64,000 nt of DNA from Armatimonas rosea (GCF_014202505.1 NZ_JACHGW010000010.1:1-64000); one strand, 5' to 3'; shown: positions 1 through 7,897, counted from the first letter of the stretch. The notes: a model not told the origin generated them from the letters alone. A program made the numbers and translations.

Positions 1-32
1 GTTTTGTGGTGCACCGATTCTATCGTCAATTC

Positions 33-1052
33 TTACCTGGGGGCCAAGATGGGATTCCTTAGCGTATGTTTTGCCCGAAAAACTAAAGTCGCCCCATAGT
101 AGATTTGAGCAGGCGTAGCGTTCCCTAACGCCTGGTGGGGACGGCGCTCATTGTAAAAGGATAGGTACCAGCTCAGCCCTTGTCGGACGTCGCGGGGACA
201 GGTGTACTCCTTCAGGTAGACCTCCTCGTATTTGACCGAGCGCCACAAGCGTTCGGTGAAAATGTTGTCCACATAACGGCCTCGACCGTCCATGGAGACT
301 CTGGCTCCCGCCGCCGTGAAGCAGCTGGTGAAGCGCTCCGTCGTGAAGTGGCTACCTTGGTCTGAGTTGATAATCTCCGGCACGGTCTTGCCCAGCGCCT
401 CGTGGCAACAGTCCAGCACGAAGGGTAGCTCCAGGGTTTCTGAGACCTCCCAAGCAACGACGTATCGGCTGTACCAGTCGAGGAAGGCCACGAGGTACAT
501 CCAGTTGGATGCCATCCGGATGTAGGTGATGTCGACTCCCCACACTTGATTTGGCCTGTCAATGGTGAGGCTTCGCAGGAGGTAGGGATAGATTTTGTGC
601 TCTGGCCCTGCCCCTGGTTTAGAGAGATTTGGCCTCGGATAGAGGGTTTCAAGCCCCATTTGGGTGCGATAGTCTCGTATTCTGTGCCTTCCGACGTGGA
701 TTTGCTCATTTGCCAAGAGGGTGACGATCTTGCGTGATCCGAGAAAGGGAGCCTCGGTGTAGATCTCGTCGAGCCGCCGCTTGATCTTGAGTTCTTCTTC
801 CCCTGGCGGACTAGGCTTGTAGTAGAGGTGGGTACGCGAGAGGGTGAGTAGCTCGGCTTGCTGAGTGAGGGGTAGCTCTGCTGCCTGCCCCCGTTCGAGC
901 AGATTGACTCTTTCATTTCGTGTCAGCTCCGATGCCAGCTTTTTTTTTGATCCAGGCGAGCTGTGCGCTGAGCCTTCCGATTTGTTCGTAGAGTTCTGTG
1001 GTTTGCTTCTCGTGTTCCTGTGCGCTCTTGTCTTTGTTGGCTCCTCGCTCAA
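33..1052 (-). CDS. IS3-family transposase OrfB (DDE catalytic half)
   Basis: This frame carries the retroviral-integrase-like DDE domain that cuts and joins IS ends. The triad is visible as Asp in WGVDITYI, Asp in INSDQGSHFT and Glu in NIFTERLWRSVKYEEVY, and the C-terminus has the family motif YNERRPHQALG. An HTH_21-like segment precedes the catalytic core. The first 35 or so residues after the ATG at 1052 are merely OrfA read in another frame; the real OrfB part begins near 945, so the protein is expected to be made as an OrfA-OrfB fusion. The required frame change is unusual (see findings). Confidence 0.85.
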   Translation of the reverse strand: MSEEPTKTRAHRNTRSKPQNSTNKSEGSAHSSPGSKKKLASELTRNERVNLLERGQAAELPLTQQAELLTLSRTHLYYKPSPPGEEELKIKRRLDEIYTEAPFLGSRKIVTLLANEQIHVGRHRIRDYRTQMGLETLYPRPNLSKPGAGPEHKIYPYLLRSLTIDRPNQVWGVDITYIRMASNWMYLVAFLDWYSRYVVAWEVSETLELPFVLDCCHEALGKTVPEIINSDQGSHFTTERFTSCFTAAGARVSMDGRGRYVDNIFTERLWRSVKYEEVYLKEYTCPRDVRQGLSWYLSFYNERRPHQALGNATPAQIYYGATLVFRAKHTLRNPILAPR

Positions 1053-1209
1053 AGACTTCGGGCAGTGAGTTGACAGCTTCGCTCTTCCACTTGGTGAGCA
1101 GTGCGGGATGGACTTCGTTCTCTGCTGCGATCTGTGTGAGTGGCTTTGTTTCGCGTAGTGCCTCCAGGACGAGCTTGGCTTTGAAGGCGGGGCTATGTTG
1201 CTTTCTCAT
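913..1209 (-). CDS. IS3-family transposase OrfA (HTH half)
   Basis: A 98-residue protein starting MRKQHSPAFKAKLVLEAL, the usual opening of IS3-family OrfA. It holds a helix-turn-helix of the transposase_8 type (TQIAAENEVHPALLTKWK) that recognises the IS ends, followed by a leucine-zipper-like helix (ELYEQIGRLSAQLAWIKKKAG) used for multimerisation. It overlaps OrfB by 140 bases. A run of nine A residues on the coding strand (plus-strand positions 940-948) sits in the overlap and is the expected recoding site. Confidence 0.85.
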   Translation of the reverse strand: MRKQHSPAFKAKLVLEALRETKPLTQIAAENEVHPALLTKWKSEAVNSLPEVFERGANKDKSAQEHEKQTTELYEQIGRLSAQLAWIKKKAGIGADTK

Positions 1210-1424
1210 GGTGTCTATTTTGGCTTTCCGAATTTCTTAGAAAAGCCCGTCCGACTGTCCGATTTTCCCGGACCACTATATTCTGACTCCCAAAGCGGAA
1301 ACTAGATTTTTGGGATCAATCCTCATTCAGACGAATGAGCCAATATTTTATCAAAAGCCAACTCTTTGATCACGAACAGAGGTAGTAGCGACAAACTATT
1401 CTTGCTTCAAATTTGTCGCGATAG

Positions 1425-2120
1425 TCAGCACTTCCAAATCCAGTTAGAACGATAAATTGTTTTATTTGCCATTGCAGTCCAGCTTCGAGCTTCCCACATT
1501 GACGTCTTGTCTTTACCGCCATATTTCGTAGAATCATCAAGCATACTGAAGACATCGGATGAAATAAATACATATCCATCAGCAAGATCACTCATCTTTG
1601 CCGCATGATTAGCTGCTCTTCCTACCCAGGTTAAATCATTATCATTCCGTACTCCTACACGACTAACAAATAACTCACTCGTATCAATACCTACAGTATG
1701 ATTCATTGAGTATGTTGTTTTTGGATACCGGATCTTAATAGCAGGATTGATAATCTTATTAACTGCGTAATTTATTTTTAATCCTGTTCTGACTGCGCTT
1801 ATGTCTTTTTTATCACCCAAATAAACAGCCATGATGCGATCTCCATCATATGCTGTAATCGTACCACCCTCATCTTTGATAATCCTCGCAGCACATTCTA
1901 GATATGACTTATAGATCGCTGCTGCAAAGTGCTGTTTAAAATTATCTACGAGACTTGTCGATCCAGACATGTCTGCATAAAGAACAGTCCCATTTATTTT
2001 AACTGCATCATTACCTAATTTTAGACTGTCAAGATCAGGAACTACTCTACCTTGGCGCTCAGTCCATTGCTCTTTTAGAGTCGAGGCTACAGATTCTTTA
2101 AGTTTTTCTTCAAGCGACAT
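1425..2120 (-). CDS. pycC: Pycsar pyrimidine nucleotide cyclase (PycC)
   Basis: A 231-residue class III adenylate/guanylate-cyclase-fold protein. The two metal-binding Asp motifs are visible: YADMSGST (Asp50) and YDGDRIMAVY (Asp92/Asp94), and TVGIDTSELFVSRVG is the usual third core strand region. Tyr48 before the first Asp and Arg95 after the second match the pattern of Pycsar cyclases, which make cCMP or cUMP on phage infection. The next gene upstream, 8 bases away, is a cyclic-nucleotide-binding TIR effector, which is the defining Pycsar partner. Which nucleotide is made cannot be read from the sequence. The C-terminus (YRSNWIWKC) looks complete. Confidence 0.85.
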   Translation of the reverse strand: MSLEEKLKESVASTLKEQWTERQGRVVPDLDSLKLGNDAVKINGTVLYADMSGSTSLVDNFKQHFAAAIYKSYLECAARIIKDEGGTITAYDGDRIMAVYLGDKKDISAVRTGLKINYAVNKIINPAIKIRYPKTTYSMNHTVGIDTSELFVSRVGVRNDNDLTWVGRAANHAAKMSDLADGYVFISSDVFSMLDDSTKYGGKDKTSMWEARSWTAMANKTIYRSNWIWKC

Positions 2121-2128
2121 GAGCGTCC

Positions 2129-3043
2129 TCAGTTATTAGTTCCTAGATCATGAAAGATAGCACGAAGCCTATTGCAGACTGGAGCAATCGCAGCAGGTAG
2201 TTCCTTGACTTCTCCTGACCATTTATAAGAAAGCGTTGTAAAACCGGCAAGGTCGGAAGGTAATTTTGGCTCTTCACCTCGGCGTTCTATCAATATCGAT
2301 CGCTTCTTGCCAATTCTGCCCATAAAGAAGCCTAGCTCAAAGACAACATTATCTCGAACTGTAGGCCAATCTTTGCGTCGCGTCATGGTGCTATCGTCCG
2401 CTTGTGCTATGGCGATTGCAAAATCCGCTAAGTCGACCTGTTCTTCAAGGGATTCAAGAGGGTACGATGATGCACAGAATACGCCATCTGTCCAAATAAC
2501 AACATGGAAAGGGTCATGCTCTAAAGCATTTTGAACTGCGCGGGCAATCTCTAGTGATTCTGCAGATGACATGATGAATACTCTGATTTTATCGCGTGTT
2601 GCTGCAACGTGTGAATTACGTTGCTCTAGACGTCTCGCTAGAATTTTTGCAATACTCTTCCATATTTCAGGATTTTTATCTGCTGCTTCTTTAAATTGGG
2701 GTTCTGTGATACGTAGTACCACAGACTCTTCTGTAGCAAGGAGAGTAGCCGATCTTTTAAGGGATTTATCAGCTAATACCATTTCCCCAACATGTGTCCC
2801 ACTTGCTCGGAAGGCCATTTTCTTTCCATTAACGATGACATCAAAAGAGCCAGTGATAATGAAGTAAAGGTCGGTATCACTGTTCCCCTGTTCGATCAGA
2901 ACGGTTCCCGCAGTTATCGGAACTAGCTCACCGCATGAGGCTAGATAGTCGGCTAGGGAGGTATTGTGCCCAACGAGTGTCTGCTCAAGTAGTAACTCAG
3001 CTAGCCGCCTTTTCCCATCTACGCCTTCAAATCTCTCAATCAT
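2129..3043 (-). CDS. pycTIR: Pycsar effector: cNMP-binding domain plus TIR (PycTIR)
   Basis: A 304-residue protein. Residues about 30-140 are a CAP-type cyclic-nucleotide-binding domain (GTVLIEQGNSDTDLYFIITG, then GTHVGEMVL). Residues about 152-280 are a TIR-like domain of the CAP12/PycTIR kind, beginning KIRVFIMSS and containing DNVVFELGFFMG, where Glu236 is the likely NADase catalytic residue. In this family binding of a cyclic pyrimidine nucleotide activates NAD+ degradation and stops growth of the infected cell. It is the first gene of the two-gene operon with the cyclase 8 bases downstream. A TGaTATAAT extended -10 lies 55 bases upstream. Confidence 0.88.
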   Translation of the reverse strand: MIERFEGVDGKRRLAELLLEQTLVGHNTSLADYLASCGELVPITAGTVLIEQGNSDTDLYFIITGSFDVIVNGKKMAFRASGTHVGEMVLADKSLKRSATLLATEESVVLRITEPQFKEAADKNPEIWKSIAKILARRLEQRNSHVAATRDKIRVFIMSSAESLEIARAVQNALEHDPFHVVIWTDGVFCASSYPLESLEEQVDLADFAIAIAQADDSTMTRRKDWPTVRDNVVFELGFFMGRIGKKRSILIERRGEEPKLPSDLAGFTTLSYKWSGEVKELPAAIAPVCNRLRAIFHDLGTNN

Positions 3044-3097
3044 ACATCATACCTAATGATAAGCACTAACCCAAAGCAAACTATAGCAAACACTAGG

Positions 3098-3106
3098 ATT
3101 ATATCA
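3098..3106 (-). promoter_or_regulatory. Extended -10 promoter of the Pycsar operon
   Basis: On the minus strand the sequence reads TGATATAAT, a perfect -10 hexamer with a TGn extension, 55 bases before the effector start codon. No good -35 is seen, which is tolerated for extended -10 promoters. Confidence 0.45.
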
Positions 3107-3360
3107 TGCCATACTCTTGAGGCTGATGCGCCTTTCCAAGAAGAAGCATGCCGATGTATATGACCGTTTTTGGCGGTGGTCTCCGGTCCACGGCAGTTGC
3201 TCGATCTCTAAGTTGTCGCCAAAAAGGAACGTTTTAATGCACAACATGGAGAGTTCAGGCTGCATAGTTCTTTGTGAGATTTAACTCCTAGCGCGTGGCT
3301 GGAGAGCCAGCCGCGACCCGAGAAATCGGGAGCCGAGTAACGCTCCTGTTGGACCTAAAC

Positions 3361-3705
3361 GGTCAATACCTTGCAACGGAACGAAAAGTACTAATAAGGG
3401 CAAACACAGGCAAACGTTCAAACACCTTCTTGGGGAGCCACAGGCAGATTTCTGGGTGACCAAAAACCTCCTTCCATCTACGGGCATTGCTCCATCAAGA
3501 AATTGGGCATCTGAGGCATGACCAAAAACTACTCTTTTTGGACGCTTCACTTGCCCTGGAACGCTGGGGGCTAGGGAGAGGCAGTTGGTGTGAATCCGCG
3601 CCTCCAGAGCCTTGTTATGCCTGCTCCTACATCTACATCTAGAGGTTGTTTGCCTAAAGCGTTTGCCCTTATTAGTACTTTTCGTTCCGTTGCAAGGTAT
3701 TGACC
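3361..3705. repeat. 45-bp perfect inverted repeat flanking 255 bp
   Basis: Positions 3361-3405 are exactly the reverse complement of 3661-3705. Just inside each arm an AGGCAAAC octamer continues the symmetry with a small gap. The 11-mer GACCTAAACGG occurs in direct orientation at 3352-3362 and 3702-3712, overlapping each outer edge and looking like a target duplication. No transposase is encoded between the arms. It could be a non-autonomous mobile element, a remnant of a larger one, or a transcribed long hairpin. Confidence 0.8.
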
Positions 3706-3994
3706 TAAACGGGGGGCGGGTCATTTCCTAGACCACTATAGTGCCTTATAGATCTAATTCAAGGGAGCCGACCATCGAGGCTTCTTAGGTAGCGAGTTGA
3801 GCAGACTTGGTCATAATCCAACACTATACCCTCTCACTTCGAGTAATGAGCACACAGTAACAGGTGGCCATGGGCTACCAAAGCCAGTGTGAGTTCGCGA
3901 CCTATTAAAGGGTAGACATCTGGAGACGTATTACCGTCACGCTTGGAGTGGGAGACCAGCTCGAAAGAGGATGCCAGCTTAACGTTGGCGAGAA

Positions 3995-4329
3995 GTGGTA
4001 GGGCGTGAGGACTCTGGTGATATAAAAACGGGGGTAGCCCATGTACGGCACTTCACTAGGGCGATGGGAGCAAGCTACAACCAAGTTCAGGTGTCCGGTC
4101 GCAAGTACCACTGGGGCTCCTGCACGTCCAGCAACAACCTCAACTTCGACTGGCGCATTATCAAGGCTCTCACCTACGTGATCGACTATCTCATCGTGCA
4201 CTAGCAAGCCCATCTGCTTGTGTCCACCCCCCACGCTTCTGGAACATTGTGACTGTATAAGTCCCGCGTTACGAGCAGGCCAAAGATTGGCTACGCGAGC
4301 ACGGGAAACTGATCGAAGTAGATCTTTAA
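3995..4329 (+). pseudogene. Broken YgjP-like (DUF45) zinc metallopeptidase gene
   Basis: The frame starting near 3995 reads VQVSGRKYHWGSCTSSNNLNFDW, then VIDYLIVH, which is the hallmark segment of YgjP/DUF45 metal-dependent hydrolases just before their HExxH zinc motif. The next codon, expected to be the catalytic Glu, is TAG, followed by QAHL. After one frame change the sequence resumes as HPPRFWNIVTV, meets a second stop, and continues VPRYEQAKDWLREHGKLIEVDL to the native stop at 4327-4329. The start is also unclear. The gene is dead through at least two nonsense changes and a frameshift. These genes often accompany type I restriction systems. Confidence 0.8.
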
Positions 4330-6110
4330 GAGAGAAAATATCTGACATTTATTAAAAATCAACAATTATTATAGTTTTATCATCACTTCTTATACTATAT
4401 AGATTTTCTAATTCTATAGATTTTTTTATTATTTCATCACATTTTCCATTTTTTAGCATATCTAAATTATGATCTATTACGGGACGTATCCCATCCGAAC
4501 ATAAAACAAGCCTATCTCCTTCCTCATATTGAAAGACTCCCTCTTTTAAAAAATTCATTACTTCAAAATCTCCATTTAAAACCCCATATCCGTATTCAGA
4601 TTCAATATTATTTCGTAGATCTCTCCTTATGACTTCAGTCAAATTTTTCAAACTCTTATTATTTCTTTTGAAGATGTCCACAACATCGGTTTGAAATTCT
4701 GTAAATACATTAATCCTATTTTTCCCCAAAAAAACTCCTATGCAATCACCCACATATGAAAAATATATACAATTGTTATAAACAAAGACTGAAATACAAA
4801 CTAATCCAGCGTAATCCTCTTCATTATAATTCATCACAGGAAATTTCAGCTGATTAAATTTTCTCAACTCTGGAAATATACTCACATATAAATCTTTTTG
4901 ACTCATACTTTCGCTGATCTCTTCTGCCTTTAGAGTCATTAATTGGTATAATTTCTCCGAAAAGATCTTAGCGATTTCAGCAGATGGGCTAGGATTTGGA
5001 TATTTACCCATTTTAGGACTTCGACTAACTCCATCAGACACTATATAAATGCCTTTATCTATATCAGTTATCATAAAATCTTCGTTAGGCTTCTCATAAG
5101 CATATTCGTTGTTTTTAATAGTGCATTTTTCGATTTTCATTTATTTTTCATACCTTCCAATATTTTATTATACTGCTCCATTGTTCGTCTCGAATTAGTT
5201 TCCAAGGCGGCTTCGTATGCACAGTCAAGAAATAATTTATAGTCACTATGAGATCTTCTACAATAAGAACTTGCCAGTTGCAAATTTGCGTGACATATCC
5301 CAAATTTGTTGTTAATTTTTTTATACTCTTTTAAACAATCATTCATATATTGATCACCTTTTTCATCATCTTCATAAGCATATGATATTTTACCTAGTCT
5401 AAACAAACTATTTGCAAAATATCTTATATCTTTCCCCGAAAAACCATCACGACACCTTAAAAAAATATCATTTGCCTCTCCGAAATCCTTTTGGATTTCA
5501 TAAGTCACACCTATTTTATATTCAAGGTGCAGTTTTTCAAGTTCTCTATTATCACGAAGTAATTCAATAGCTTTTTTATAGCCATATATAATGAGATCTT
5601 TTTTCCTAAATTTAGTAATCACTTTTTTTCCGAATAAGTTCTCTTCTCTTCTGCGCAAAATATCATACCTACCACGTACTGACGCGGAAATTAGTAAATC
5701 AGAATGTACATAATCTTCCGAACAATCATTAATATCAGTAAAGCATTTTTTAAAATATTTCTTGGCATTCAAATTATCTGATTTATGGTAGTAAGATTCA
5801 GCAATTCTGTAATATATATTAGCAATAAGAATGTTATTATTAGATAATTTTAACATATCAGTCATTATTTCTTCTTCATAGAAACCATTGGTATAAAAAA
5901 TCTCCGCAATTTTATTAAAAAAGACTAAGCATCTAGAATCATCATTACGTATGCAATTCTTTATTGCATGCACGACGTTCTCTTTTTCTTTTAATATTTC
6001 AAAAATAGTATTTTTATCAGAATTGATCATATATTTGATAAAATAATCAGTCTTTTTACCTATTAAAATACTTTCATCAGATTTACGAATTTTTTCACGT
6101 GCATATTCGC
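4330..6110. other. A+T-rich segment with sharp borders
   Basis: From about 4330 to 6110 the sequence is very A+T-rich, with codons such as AAT, ATA, AAA and AGA dominating. At about 6110, in the middle of an open reading frame, it changes abruptly to the G+C-rich style of the rest of the window. The segment covers the PP2C-like gene and the TPR part of its partner. This is direct evidence of recent acquisition or of a recombination junction inside the gene. Confidence 0.85.
4352..5140 (-). CDS. PP2C-like protein phosphatase, STAND-coupled
   Basis: A 262-residue protein with the motif order of PPM/PP2C Ser/Thr phosphatases: NED near residue 20, IYIVSDGVS near 32-39, a middle strand ending YVGDCIGVF, LVLCSDGI and a terminal SDDKTIIIVDF. 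The Asp residues of these motifs bind the catalytic metal pair, so the enzyme appears active. Its ATG overlaps the stop codon of the upstream STAND gene by four bases (ATGA), so the two are translationally coupled and probably work together. I infer that it removes phosphate from the STAND protein or from a shared target. The gene is strongly A+T-rich. Confidence 0.75.
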   Translation of the reverse strand: MKIEKCTIKNNEYAYEKPNEDFMITDIDKGIYIVSDGVSRSPKMGKYPNPSPSAEIAKIFSEKLYQLMTLKAEEISESMSQKDLYVSIFPELRKFNQLKFPVMNYNEEDYAGLVCISVFVYNNCIYFSYVGDCIGVFLGKNRINVFTEFQTDVVDIFKRNNKSLKNLTEVIRRDLRNNIESEYGYGVLNGDFEVMNFLKEGVFQYEEGDRLVLCSDGIRPVIDHNLDMLKNGKCDEIIKKSIELENLYSIRSDDKTIIIVDF

Positions 6111-7884
6111 GCACGAGGGAGAGGAGGAAGCGGCGGGTGGAGTTGGGGGTGGTGTCACGCTCGACTAGCGAGCGTTGCCACCAACGCTGGAGATCTTCGA
6201 GGGAGACGCCGCAGATTTCCTGGGCGGCCTCCGGGCTGAAGTCGTAGGGGAAGACGCCTAGCTTGAGGAACCGTGCCCGCTCGTCCTCCGGGAGCAGGTT
6301 CAGCGACCACTGGAAACATGCCCCCATGCTCTCGTGGCGCTCCGGCCCGCCCCCGGACTCGTCGAGGTCGTGGCGGTAGGCCAGCTCCTTCACCCCCAGG
6401 CCACTTGCCAGCGATGCCAGGGTGCCCTCCCAGTGGAGCAGGTTCGCCGCGACCATCTGAATCGCCAGAGGGAATCCTTCCGTCACCTGGAGAATCCGCA
6501 CCAGTGCCGCACGGTCGGAGTCGGAGAGGGTAGCGTAGGGAGCGAGTGCCACCTCAGAGTCTAGGCGGTCGCGAAAGAGCTGGACGGCGAATAACATATC
6601 GAAGTCTCGGGTGGGGGAGGAAGGCACCACTAGCCGCTTGACCAGCACATCCCGGGCTATGTTTCGCACCGTCCAGCGCTTGCGGCTCGTCACCAGGCAC
6701 TTGATCCCCGTGAGCGCAAAGTCCTTCAGCCAGGTCCGGGTCGCCTTCGTATCGGCGCTCTCGAAGTTATCCAGGATCAGCAAGAGCTTCTGCCCTACCA
6801 GCAACCCGGCCAGCTCCTTATCCGGCTCCTTCAGCCCCTCGCTCAGCCCTAGCGTCTGTGCCATCGCACTAGCAACGAGCGCTGGAGTCACCGTCTCCAG
6901 GCTCTGCGACTCCAAGTTCACTAGACAGATGCGATCGAACTGCCCCCGGAGCGTGCGCCCCGCCTCGCGCGCAAGTCGGGTTTTGCCCACCCCACCCGGC
7001 CCACGAAGACAGAGAATCCACTCCACCGTTCGGTCAGTGGCCCACACCTGGACCGTTTCGACCAGCGCCTCACGCCCAATAAACGCATTTTCAGACTCCC
7101 CCAGATTGGATTGCGGCTCTGGGAGGGCCGCCTGCTCAAAAGGGTTCGTTACTCGCTTTAGTGGCGCGAGCTGAAAGGCTGTCGCCACAAAGCGTGCCGC
7201 GTTTCGTGCGGCTAGGGCTTGGCGTGCGTCTTTGTCCTCGCCCTTATTGCCATCCGCCCAGTCACAGATCCCCTTGACCAAAATCCAGTCGACTTTTCGC
7301 TTTTGGCAGGTAACATAAAGACCCGCCCCCTCCATTTCGCCGCCAATAGCCTCAGGCTCTTGTGCCACAAGCTGGTCACGAAATTCAGGGCTATCCACCA
7401 GCTTCTCTCCCGAGAGCGCCAAGCCGATTCGAACTTTGGCTTCGCTCCAGTAAAGCTGTGTATTGCTGAAGTAGTTCACCAACTCTGCCGAAGCGTGCGG
7501 CTTATCGCCACGAGCAATGTTTGTCTTAGCCCCGACTCGTGCTTGCTCGTATAGAGAGAGCTGTCGAGAAACCAACACATCACCGATTGCTTGCTTCTTC
7601 GGGTTCACCCCAAACGCAACTCCCACCATGATTACCGAGTGGGGCTGGAGATCAGTAATACTCTCATCAATCGCTTGTTGGGCGCTGCCCAGCCCTGAGG
7701 TTCCCATCTCGCAGAGTGTGTGCAGAACGCGCATCCCATTGATCTCACCAAAATCGTTGTAGGTTCGTGACCTAGGGCGAAGCGGATTAGGGGTCACTTT
7801 ATGGATCTCATTGAAGGCTTCAAAAAGTTGTCGTGTCTCGTGAGAATTGACCGTAACCAACAGAACATCAGCAGAAAGGTGCAT
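5137..7884 (-). CDS. PNP-like nucleosidase / NB-ARC / TPR STAND protein
   Basis: About 915 residues in three parts. The N-terminal 240 residues are a PNP/MTA-SAH-nucleosidase-like domain, with IGGEMEGAG (about 182-188) and KGICDWADG. Next comes an NB-ARC-type ATPase with Walker A LRGPGGVGKTRL (about 293-304), Walker B LLLILDNFES and sensor TSRKRW. The last 300 residues are helical TPR-like repeats (YYRIAESYYHKSDNLNAKKYFKKC). In STAND immune proteins the repeats sense a trigger, the ATPase oligomerises and the N-terminal enzyme acts as effector. I chose the ATG at 7884 because TATACT sits 7 bases upstream; an in-frame TTG/ATG region extends to 7962. G+C content breaks near residue 590. Confidence 0.8.
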   Translation of the reverse strand: MHLSADVLLVTVNSHETRQLFEAFNEIHKVTPNPLRPRSRTYNDFGEINGMRVLHTLCEMGTSGLGSAQQAIDESITDLQPHSVIMVGVAFGVNPKKQAIGDVLVSRQLSLYEQARVGAKTNIARGDKPHASAELVNYFSNTQLYWSEAKVRIGLALSGEKLVDSPEFRDQLVAQEPEAIGGEMEGAGLYVTCQKRKVDWILVKGICDWADGNKGEDKDARQALAARNAARFVATAFQLAPLKRVTNPFEQAALPEPQSNLGESENAFIGREALVETVQVWATDRTVEWILCLRGPGGVGKTRLAREAGRTLRGQFDRICLVNLESQSLETVTPALVASAMAQTLGLSEGLKEPDKELAGLLVGQKLLLILDNFESADTKATRTWLKDFALTGIKCLVTSRKRWTVRNIARDVLVKRLVVPSSPTRDFDMLFAVQLFRDRLDSEVALAPYATLSDSDRAALVRILQVTEGFPLAIQMVAANLLHWEGTLASLASGLGVKELAYRHDLDESGGGPERHESMGACFQWSLNLLPEDERARFLKLGVFPYDFSPEAAQEICGVSLEDLQRWWQRSLVERDTTPNSTRRFLLSLVREYAREKIRKSDESILIGKKTDYFIKYMINSDKNTIFEILKEKENVVHAIKNCIRNDDSRCLVFFNKIAEIFYTNGFYEEEIMTDMLKLSNNNILIANIYYRIAESYYHKSDNLNAKKYFKKCFTDINDCSEDYVHSDLLISASVRGRYDILRRREENLFGKKVITKFRKKDLIIYGYKKAIELLRDNRELEKLHLEYKIGVTYEIQKDFGEANDIFLRCRDGFSGKDIRYFANSLFRLGKISYAYEDDEKGDQYMNDCLKEYKKINNKFGICHANLQLASSYCRRSHSDYKLFLDCAYEAALETNSRRTMEQYNKILEGMKNK

Positions 7885-7891
7885 GCATAAA

Positions 7892-7897
7892 AGTATA
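7892..7897 (-). promoter_or_regulatory. -10 element for a leaderless STAND transcript
   Basis: TATACT on the minus strand ends 7 bases before the ATG at 7884, so transcription would begin at or next to the start codon. No Shine-Dalgarno sequence is present, which fits a leaderless message. Confidence 0.5.

Larger units (their letters stand above)
1..1271 (-). mobile_element. IS3-family insertion sequence, cut by the window edge
   Basis: Two overlapping leftward frames encode the OrfA and OrfB halves of an IS3-type transposase. The right end probably lies near the sequence GGACCACTATA at about 1264-1274, because coding ends at 1209 and unrelated sequence follows. No matching terminal repeat is visible at the left, so that end is presumably just outside the window. 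The boundary is an inference; no target-site duplication could be seen. Confidence 0.7.
3044..3994. other. Gene-poor spacer with inverted repeats
   Basis: About 950 bases without a convincing gene. It holds a TTTTTGGCG/CGCCAAAAA inverted pair (3167-3175 and 3217-3225), two adjacent GC-rich hairpins (GGCTGGagagCCAGCC near 3296-3312 and CCCGAgaaaTCGGG near 3316-3330), the long inverted repeat listed separately, and two copies of TGACCAAAAAC (about 3457 and 3518). A 147-codon open frame runs leftward here but is low-complexity and spans both repeat arms, so I do not call it. Confidence 0.6.

Noticed and set aside
212-916. A 234-codon leftward frame inside the transposase gene
   Set aside because: It is the OrfB sequence in another frame; Ser/Thr/Pro-rich translation with no transposase motif.
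940-948. Conventional -1 programmed frameshift site in the IS
   Set aside because: Frame arithmetic gives a +1 relation between OrfA and OrfB; a -1 shift meets a stop soon after the run.
1370-1591. An alternative frame at the end of the cyclase gene that could suggest a frameshifted C-terminus
   Set aside because: The main frame ends with a plausible YRSNWIWKC tail and normal family length.
3296-3330. Adjacent hairpins GGCTGGagagCCAGCC and CCCGAgaaaTCGGG as a group II intron domain or riboswitch
   Set aside because: No domain V signature, no intron-encoded protein and no downstream gene in the right orientation.
3281-3724. A 147-codon leftward frame across the 45-bp inverted repeat
   Set aside because: Low-complexity translation spanning both repeat arms, no ribosome site and no family resemblance.
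3905-4348. A 147-codon leftward frame over the broken metallopeptidase
   Set aside because: The other strand has a clear YgjP-like protein signature, so this is its shadow.
6611-7174. A 187-codon rightward frame inside the STAND gene
   Set aside because: Antisense to the NB-ARC coding region with intact Walker motifs; a high-G+C shadow.
7180-7884. The PNP domain as an ordinary MTA/SAH nucleosidase gene
   Set aside because: It is continuous with an NB-ARC ATPase and TPR repeats, so it is an effector domain of a STAND protein.
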